Assembly: GCA_015487985.1 (NCBI GenBank)
Contig: WFOP01000041.1
Span: 1 to 12,874, forward strand
Origin: Hyphomicrobiales bacterium
Lineage (GTDB): Bacteria; Pseudomonadota; Alphaproteobacteria; Rhizobiales; Devosiaceae
DNA length: 12,874 nt
Direction of reading: 5' to 3'
Shown here: piece after piece, positions 8,607-12,874 of the stretch
Layout of the letters: every line of letters starts with the position of its first letter
Numbering within the stretch: position 1 is the first letter of the stretch
Position numbers and translations under genes: made by a program
Notes under the pieces: model-generated
Database searches by the model: none
Told to the model about the DNA's origin: nothing
The model's input: only the letters and a program-made list of their open reading frames with translations

Positions 8607-8965
8607 CAGCCAACGGGTTTCTCTTTTTGCTGATTGCAGGACTGATGACTGCTGTGGGTAATTTGTTGTTACGTCATGGGGCAACGACATTGCCGCCATT
8701 TCAGTTCAACCTCGTATTTTTGACTCAGGTTTTACAAAATGCATATTTTGTCGGCGGGGTTTTTCTGTATGGCGCAGCCCTGCTGCCCTGGATGAATGTT
8801 ATCGCAAAGAATGATCTCTCGATTTCTTATCCCATGCTTGTCGGCCTGACATTTTTGCTGGTGACAGGGGGGGCATTTTACTTTTTCGACGAAGGTTTCA
8901 GCTTTCAGAAAATACTGGGAATTTTAATAATTGCGACCGGAATTCTGCTGGTCGCAAAATCATAA
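8603..8965 (+). CDS. Small four-helix membrane protein, ArnE/ArnF-like (SMR/EamA superfamily)
   Basis: 120 residues with four hydrophobic segments (about 4-22, 36-64, 74-92 and 101-118), the size and layout of SMR-type proteins. [18 protein letters not shown] (third helix) and the fourth helix [14 protein letters not shown] match the EamA/SMR pattern. The membrane glutamate essential for proton-coupled drug export in EmrE (Glu14, helix 1) has no counterpart: helix 1 reads [13 protein letters not shown]. This argues against a drug pump and for the ArnE/ArnF type, which is thought to help flip undecaprenyl-phosphate-aminoarabinose. Its position among GT-C and ArnC-like genes supports a role in moving a polyprenyl-phosphate sugar across the inner membrane. 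It starts with an ATGA overlap. Confidence 0.75.
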   Translation: MTANGFLFLLIAGLMTAVGNLLLRHGATTLPPFQFNLVFLTQVLQNAYFVGGVFLYGAALLPWMNVIAKNDLSISYPMLVGLTFLLVTGGAFYFFDEGFSFQKILGILIIATGILLVAKS

Positions 8966-9047
8966 TTCAAAGGGCCGGACAGCGTCCTGAAAAACAATAT
9001 ACATCGACAGCGTGTCGAGAGATAGTACAAGGAGTTTAGTAACAATT
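8966..9047 (+). promoter_or_regulatory. Intergenic segment with two copies of GACAGCGT in small palindromes
   Basis: GACAGCGT occurs at 8978-8985 and 9006-9013, 28 bases apart. The first copy is the core of GGAC-AGC-GTCC (8977-8987). The second is the core of TCGACA-GCG-TGTCGA (9004-9018). Between them is a weak -10-like TATACA (8998-9003) without a clear -35. Neither hairpin has a T run, so they are not terminators. They could be a paired operator or a small leader structure, or chance. Confidence 0.25.
9029..9034 (+). promoter_or_regulatory. Shine-Dalgarno of the second oxidoreductase
   Basis: AAGGAG is the strongest ribosome-binding match in the area, 13 bases before ATG 9048. The spacing is long, but the upstream GTG 9012 lies before this site, so ATG 9048 is the better start. 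Confidence 0.45.
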
Positions 9048-10067
9048 ATGCCAACTAGCACAGTATCAATTGGCGTCGTCGGGTATGGTTATTGGGGCCC
9101 CAATGTGTGCCGGAATTTCATGACGGCGCAAAACGCAAATCTTGTTTGTGTTGTGGACAAACTGGCGTCAAGACGAAAGGCGGCTGAGGCAAACTTGCCC
9201 GGAGTGCATGTCTCCGACAACTTTTCAGAACTGTTAAATGATAAAACAATTGATGCAATCGCGATTGTTACGCCGGTGGAAAGTCATTTTTCCCTGGCAA
9301 TGGCGTGTTTGAAGGCGGGCAAGCATGTCTGGGTTGAAAAACCTCTGGCAGCAACCAGTCAGGAGGCCGAGCGCCTTCTGGCTGAGGCGGACAGGCAGGG
9401 TAAACTAATCCATGTGGATCATACTTTTGTCTATACGGGGGCGGTGCGAAAGCTGAAAGAACTGATTGATCAGGATGCGCTGGGCAGGCTTTATTATTAT
9501 GATTCCATACGCGTGAACCTTGGCCTGTTTACCGATGATGTTGATGTGCTCTGGGATTTGGCCGTTCATGACATTTCCATTCTGAGTTATCTCATTTCCA
9601 CTCCCCCCACGGCAGTGTCGGCTCAAGGGGTGGCCCATTTTGAAGGGCGCCGGGCCAATACTGCCTTTATGACGCTTTATTACCCGGATAATTTTGTGGC
9701 CCACATCAATGCCAACTGGCTTTCCCCCATCAAGATTCGACAGACATTGTTGGCCGGTGAGAAGAAAATGGCAGTCTATAACGATCTGGACCCGGTGGAA
9801 AAAGTAAAGATTTTTGACAGCGGTGTGCAGATGTCAGGAGACAAGTCGGAAGTTTACAACACAAATGTTGATTACCGTGTTGGTGATATCTGGGTGCCAA
9901 AACTCTCAATCAGAGAGGCTTTGTCACTGGAGACCGAGCACTTTGTTGATTGCATAATAAACAACAAAAAAAGTGAAACCGATGGTCTGGCCGGCCTTGA
10001 TACGGTACGCATACTCGAAGCAACATCCAAATCCCTCGCCGCAAACGGGGTGCCACAGGAAATTTAA
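9048..10067 (+). CDS. Second Gfo/Idh/MocA sugar-nucleotide oxidoreductase
   Basis: 339 residues from ATG 9048 (a GTG at 9012 would add 12 that look unrelated to the fold). The Rossmann loop is GYGYWG at residues 12-17, the EKP motif is at 97-99 (VWVEKPLAAT), and VLWDLAVHDISIL carries His174 and Asp175. It therefore belongs to the same WbpB/WlbA/GnnA-like branch that oxidises C3 of nucleotide sugars. It is only distantly similar to the first oxidoreductase of the cluster. It sits three bases upstream of a DegT aminotransferase, the arrangement of GnnA-GnnB (UDP-GlcNAc to UDP-GlcNAc3N for lipid A) and of WbpB-WbpE. The exact substrate cannot be told: UDP-GlcNAc, UDP-GlcNAcA or another NDP-hexose are possible. 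Confidence 0.85.
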   Translation: MPTSTVSIGVVGYGYWGPNVCRNFMTAQNANLVCVVDKLASRRKAAEANLPGVHVSDNFSELLNDKTIDAIAIVTPVESHFSLAMACLKAGKHVWVEKPLAATSQEAERLLAEADRQGKLIHVDHTFVYTGAVRKLKELIDQDALGRLYYYDSIRVNLGLFTDDVDVLWDLAVHDISILSYLISTPPTAVSAQGVAHFEGRRANTAFMTLYYPDNFVAHINANWLSPIKIRQTLLAGEKKMAVYNDLDPVEKVKIFDSGVQMSGDKSEVYNTNVDYRVGDIWVPKLSIREALSLETEHFVDCIINNKKSETDGLAGLDTVRILEATSKSLAANGVPQEI

Positions 10068-10070
10068 GAT

Positions 10071-11180
10071 ATGACAGTTCCCTATCTCGATATGAAAGCG
10101 CAGTTCAATGAGTTGCGCGCTGAAATAATGCCGGAAATTCTAAGCGTTCTGGAAAACAGCCAGTTTATTCTCGGGCCGAAAGTTTCTGCATTCGAAACGG
10201 CGTTTGCCGCCTTTTGTGGCACGAATTATGCAGTCGGGGTGAATAGCGGAACCGCTGCCTTGCAGATGGCCCTGACGGCTGCCGATATTGGGCCGGGCGA
10301 CGAGGTTATTACCACCTCCATGACCTTTATGGCGACAATCGCCGCCATTCTTTACGTCGGTGCAACTCCTGTATTGGTTGACATTGCCCCCCATTCGTTC
10401 ACGATGGATCCTTCACTGATCGAGCAAAAAATCACGCCGCGCACGCGCGCCATCATTCCCGTTCACTTGTATGGGCAAATGGCGGATATGCAGGTGATCA
10501 GCCAAATCGGGCAAAAGCATAATCTCCTGATAATTGAAGATGCCGCTCAGGCCCATGGCGCGCGCTGGCAGGGAAAAGAAGCCGGCTCCTGGGGCGCAAT
10601 GGGATGCTTCAGCTTCTATCCGGGCAAAAATCTGGGGGCGTTTGGGGAGGCCGGTGCCGTAGTGACCAGCGACAAAAACTATCTGGAAAGAATGCAGTGC
10701 CATCGGGATTGGGGGCAAAAGGGGAAAGGCAATCATGTTCTTGCCGGGTTTAATGCGCGCATGGATGGTGTACAGGGAGCGGTTTTGGGCGTAAAATTGC
10801 GGCACCTGGAACGCTGGACAAATCGTCGTCGTCAAATCGCTGCCCTTTATAATGAGCTTTTGAAGGATTGTGCCTCAATCCGGTTGCCCGCCGAGCATCC
10901 CGACGCCGTGCATGTTTATCATGTATATTCCATTCAGCATGAAAACCGGGATGCCTTGCGCGCGGAGCTGGCCAACCGTGATATTGCAACCGGCATTCAC
11001 TATCCGGTTCCGGTTCATAAAATGCCCTGCTATAAAGGTGAAAATTTTGCCCGTACGTCACTCCCTGATACAGAGAAATTATCAGCCACACAAATGTCAT
11101 TGCCGATCTGCCCCATGATGAGCGATGATCAGGTGGTGGAAGTAAGCCAGGCAATCATTGAAATTTCAGGCTCAGATTGA
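10071..11180 (+). CDS. Second PLP-dependent sugar aminotransferase (DegT/DnrJ/EryC1)
   Basis: 369-residue fold-type I aminotransferase. PLP lysine is Lys186 in SFYPGKNLGAFGEAG, pyridine-binding Asp157 is in IEDAAQAHGA, and VNSGTAAL (57-64) is part of the phosphate-binding loop. The GKNLGAFGEAG form is the general one of 3-keto and 4-keto sugar aminotransferases (FdtB, QdtB, GnnB and relatives). It differs from the [12 protein letters not shown] form of the first aminotransferase, so the two are not recent duplicates. It starts three bases after the second oxidoreductase, which should supply its keto substrate. Its product, a 3-amino sugar nucleotide, is a candidate substrate for the second acetyltransferase or the formyltransferase. 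Its 3' end overlaps the convergent formyltransferase by nine bases. Confidence 0.88.
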   Translation: MTVPYLDMKAQFNELRAEIMPEILSVLENSQFILGPKVSAFETAFAAFCGTNYAVGVNSGTAALQMALTAADIGPGDEVITTSMTFMATIAAILYVGATPVLVDIAPHSFTMDPSLIEQKITPRTRAIIPVHLYGQMADMQVISQIGQKHNLLIIEDAAQAHGARWQGKEAGSWGAMGCFSFYPGKNLGAFGEAGAVVTSDKNYLERMQCHRDWGQKGKGNHVLAGFNARMDGVQGAVLGVKLRHLERWTNRRRQIAALYNELLKDCASIRLPAEHPDAVHVYHVYSIQHENRDALRAELANRDIATGIHYPVPVHKMPCYKGENFARTSLPDTEKLSATQMSLPICPMMSDDQVVEVSQAIIEISGSD

Positions 11181-12143
11181 TTTGCCGGACAGGCGCAAAT
11201 GGATTGAATTGAAAATCTTGCGGGGTGAGGTGTGTTGCCTGTCCTGCGCCATCTGAACTTTGTCAACAATCAGAGCTGTGTTTTGGCCACATGCGATTGT
11301 GACTTCAGGGTGCCCGCGCATGAGAATTTGCCCCGGGGTGCCCATATAAGGATGCTCAAAAACCCGCGAACTGAGCAGAATGACTTTTTGTTCCCCCACC
11401 ATCGTAAATGCACCGGGGTAAGGCGGTGCCTGGGCGCGGATGAAATTGTGTATTTGTGTGGCGGTTTGTTGCCAGTTGACCATGCCATCATTAGGGTTGC
11501 GAGGGCCGCAATAGGTTGCCTGGGCTTCATCCTGAATCTCAAATTTGATGGCGCCGCTCAGCAGTTGTTGCCAAACCGCCGGCAGTTCTGCCACACATTT
11601 GTTTTCCAGCTTTTGTAATATCTGGGCGATTGTTTCGTGCGGCCCCACTGAAACCGGAAATCTGGCTGCAATAACGCCATCGTCCATGCCCTGGCTGAAC
11701 CGGAATAAACTGATTCCCACCCTGGATTCACCTGCCATAATCGCCCACACAAGGGGCGCGCTGCCCCTGTATTTTGGCAACAGGCTGTTGTGCATGCCAT
11801 AAATTCCATGTGGGACCATTTCCAGTGTGGAATTATCCAGCAACCAGTACCAGCCGCAAGCAAAGGCAATATCGGGTTTGCATCGCGCCATTTCCTGCCT
11901 GGTTTCTTTTGCGTCCCCAACAACAACAAATTCTATGTTTTTTTTAGCGCAATAGTCGCTGAAATCCTTGGCAATGCTTCGTTCGTCGTGCCGGTCATTA
12001 CCATGTAGAACTGTCCAGTATATATCAGGCGCCGCATCCACAATACTTTGCAGCACACGCAATCCCAGAGCTTTGCTGCCCAAAAATACGGCGTTTTTTA
12101 TTTTGTTTGTCTGGGCCATGTTGGACAAGTTACGCACATCCAT
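11172..12143 (-). CDS. Sugar N-formyltransferase (methionyl-tRNA formyltransferase superfamily)
   Basis: 323 residues. The N-terminal formyl_trans_N domain has the early strand NAVFLGSKALG (residues 17-27) and the signature MHNSLLPKYRGSAP (117-130) with catalytic His118. Asp154 in GMDDGVIA aligns with the catalytic Asp of ArnA. The Asn that precedes the catalytic His by two positions in FMT and ArnA is Gly116 here. A C-terminal FMT_C-like segment follows (GMVNWQQTATQIHNFIRAQ..PYPGAF, about 220-246). Enzymes of this type transfer a formyl group from N10-formyl-tetrahydrofolate to an amine. In a polysaccharide cluster, and because housekeeping fmt normally sits beside def, the acceptor is more likely an amino sugar nucleotide than Met-tRNA. 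The start is uncertain: ATG 12119 (MAQTNK) gives a more usual length, and neither start has a Shine-Dalgarno. It is transcribed against the rest of the cluster. Confidence 0.8.
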   Translation of the reverse strand: MDVRNLSNMAQTNKIKNAVFLGSKALGLRVLQSIVDAAPDIYWTVLHGNDRHDERSIAKDFSDYCAKKNIEFVVVGDAKETRQEMARCKPDIAFACGWYWLLDNSTLEMVPHGIYGMHNSLLPKYRGSAPLVWAIMAGESRVGISLFRFSQGMDDGVIAARFPVSVGPHETIAQILQKLENKCVAELPAVWQQLLSGAIKFEIQDEAQATYCGPRNPNDGMVNWQQTATQIHNFIRAQAPPYPGAFTMVGEQKVILLSSRVFEHPYMGTPGQILMRGHPEVTIACGQNTALIVDKVQMAQDRQHTSPRKIFNSIHLRLSGKSI

Positions 12144-12565
12144 GAATTATTCAACACTAATCACAAATTGGATCAACAAGCGATTACCCAACATGGGGGG
12201 AAGGCCAATTCGGGCAATTTATTTTGACAGTTTCGGGCAGGCTTGCCCTATCCCTCGAGATAGGAGCCTTGCTACATATGGGGGCGTATGCAGATTTGCA
12301 GCCATCGGATTGGCTTTAATAATTTTGAGAAAATCGCCGGTTTTTAAGGCTAAAATGACAAATTTGCGCATGAACTTCAAGGATTGTAATCCCAGAAACG
12401 AGTTGCATGTTCAAAAGCAATATTGTAGTCAGCTTTGGCATTGATTTTGGATTTGCCGTCTATGAATTGGCAAATCTGAAGGGAGGATTTGTCGCGGATA
12501 TTCGGGATTTTCATCTGACCAATTATGCCCAACTTCCGCCTGAACAGGTCAATTGAACAGCCAGA
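12144..12565. other. Divergent intergenic region, no clear complete gene
   Basis: About 420 bases between the - strand formyltransferase and the + strand GT2 gene. It should contain promoters for both. A weak - strand pair is GATCAA (12171-12176, reads TTGATC) and ATTATT (12146-12151, reads AATAAT), 19 bases apart; if real, it favours the formyltransferase start at 12119. No JUMPstart/ops-like element was recognised. The region also holds a 49-codon open frame (listed separately) and an upstream open stretch on the + strand from 12142 to 12444 with protein-like segments, possibly remnants of a decayed gene. Confidence 0.4.
12407..12556 (+). pseudogene. 49-codon open frame, possible remnant of a larger gene
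   Basis: ATG 12407 to TGA 12554-12556. The peptide begins MFKSNIVVSFGIDFGFAVYE, then has LKGGFVADIRDFH and ends PPEQVN. It has the composition of folded protein and ends nine bases before the first GT2 start. The NIVVSFGI piece resembles the opening strand of FkbM-like methyltransferases (SIVYSFGIG), and the other + frame upstream contains RAIYFDSFGQACPIPRDRS followed by a YGG, also loosely reminiscent. If so, the gene is frameshifted and lacks most of its methyltransferase domain. It has only a poor Shine-Dalgarno. It could equally be an unrelated small protein or chance; sequencing error near the contig end is also possible. Confidence 0.3.
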
Positions 12566-12853
12566 ATGAGTGACTGCGATATGCCAAATTCTCCGTTACT
12601 TTCTGTGATCACACCAGCCTATGAGGAAGAAGACAACCTTCATGAAATGCATGAACGGTTGTGCCGGGTGCTGGAGGGGGCCAATTTAAGTTTCGAGTGG
12701 ATAATTGTCGATGATTGTTCGGGGGATAAAACCTATGCTGTCGCCCGGGAGATTGCCGCGGGCGATCCTCGGGTGAAAATACTTCGCCTTGCAAGAAATT
12801 TTGGCTCCCATGCAGCAATCCTGTGCGGTCTTTCCAAATGCCGGGGCCACAAT
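12566..12853 (+). CDS. GT2 glycosyltransferase, ArnC/GtrB/DPM1-like, truncated by contig end
   Basis: The first 96 residues of a GT-A fold glycosyltransferase, running off the contig. LLSVITPAYEEEDNL (11-25) is the nucleotide-binding first strand, IIVDDCSGDKT (46-56) carries the first acidic pair Asp49-Asp50, and LRLARNFGSHAAILCGLS (73-90) is the diagnostic segment of polyprenyl-phosphate sugar transferases (ArnC, GtrB, DPM1). Such enzymes transfer a sugar from a nucleotide donor to polyprenyl phosphate at the cytoplasmic face, making the donor used by GT-C enzymes after flipping. The usual C-terminal pair of membrane helices would lie beyond the contig. An in-frame ATG at 12581 is an alternative start. 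The last seven codons that could be read (12854-12874) are adapter and are excluded. Confidence 0.85.
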
Positions 12854-12874
12854 CTGTCTCTTATACACATCTCC
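12854..12874 (+). other. Sequencing adapter (Tn5/Nextera mosaic end) at contig terminus
   Basis: CTGTCTCTTATACACATCT (12854-12872) is identical to the 19-base Tn5 mosaic end used in Nextera libraries. The following CC matches the start of one of the two Nextera transposon adapters. It is untrimmed library adapter, not genomic sequence and not a transposon insertion. Translated on the + strand it adds the artefactual LSLIHIS to the GT2 protein; on the - strand it begins a false frame reading MYKRQ. Confidence 0.97.

Noticed and set aside
8603..8965. EmrE-like multidrug exporter
   Set aside because: Lacks the helix-1 glutamate needed for drug/proton antiport, and the gene context is glycan assembly.
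11172..12143. Housekeeping methionyl-tRNA formyltransferase (fmt)
   Set aside because: Not beside def, lies in a sugar cluster, and has the GMHNS form with Gly in place of the usual Asn; an amino-sugar formyltransferase is the better fit.
12854..12872. Tn5/IS50-type mosaic end as evidence of a transposon
   Set aside because: It lies exactly at the contig end and continues into Nextera adapter bases; no transposase or second end is present.
1..12874. CRISPR arrays, tRNA or rRNA genes, insertion sequences, replication origin
   Set aside because: Reading both strands showed no regularly spaced repeats, no cloverleaf-like sequences and no transposase or replication gene motifs.

Overview
The window is a 12.9 kb end piece of a contig from a Gram-negative bacterium. 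It is almost entirely a surface-polysaccharide or envelope-sugar gene cluster. Base composition is balanced, gene packing is tight (ATGA and similar overlaps) and several starts are TTG, all consistent with a proteobacterium. An alphaproteobacterium is my guess; no rRNA or housekeeping marker is present to settle it. The contig ends in a sequencing adapter (Tn5/Nextera mosaic end, 12854-12874), so the last 21 bases are not genomic.

Layout: 1-93 is the tail of an unrelated upstream gene, probably a VWA-domain (NorD-like) protein, followed by about 400 bases of apparently non-coding DNA. From about 494 to 11180 there are ten genes, all on the + strand. Block 1 (494-4593) holds four enzymes that together match the complete Pseudomonas/Bordetella Wbp/Wlb route from UDP-GlcNAc to UDP-2,3-diacetamido-2,3-dideoxyglucuronic acid: WbpB-like 3-dehydrogenase, WbpD-like N-acetyltransferase, WbpE-like aminotransferase and WbpA-like 6-dehydrogenase, in the order B-D-E-A. 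Block 2 (4694-8090) holds two large multi-pass membrane proteins that look like ArnT/PMT-type (GT-C) glycosyltransferases. Block 3 (8103-11180) holds a second hexapeptide acetyltransferase, a four-helix ArnE/SMR-like membrane protein, a second Gfo/Idh/MocA oxidoreductase and a second DegT-type sugar aminotransferase. On the - strand, convergent with and overlapping the last of these, is a sugar N-formyltransferase-like gene (11172-12143). After about 420 bases with no clear complete gene, but with a possible gene remnant, a truncated GT2 glycosyltransferase of the ArnC/GtrB/DPM1 type starts at about 12566 and runs off the contig.

How the genes may work together (inference): block 1 makes a diacetamido uronic acid nucleotide. 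Block 3 makes a second 3-amino sugar nucleotide that could be N-acetylated or N-formylated. The GT2 enzyme could load one sugar onto polyprenyl phosphate, the ArnE-like protein could help flip it, and one or both GT-C enzymes could transfer it to a periplasmic acceptor such as lipid A, core, O-antigen or a glycoprotein. The parts resemble the Ara4N (Arn) and Gtr pathways but with a different sugar-making set. This possible Arn-like N-acyl amino sugar decoration module is the most interesting thing in the window.
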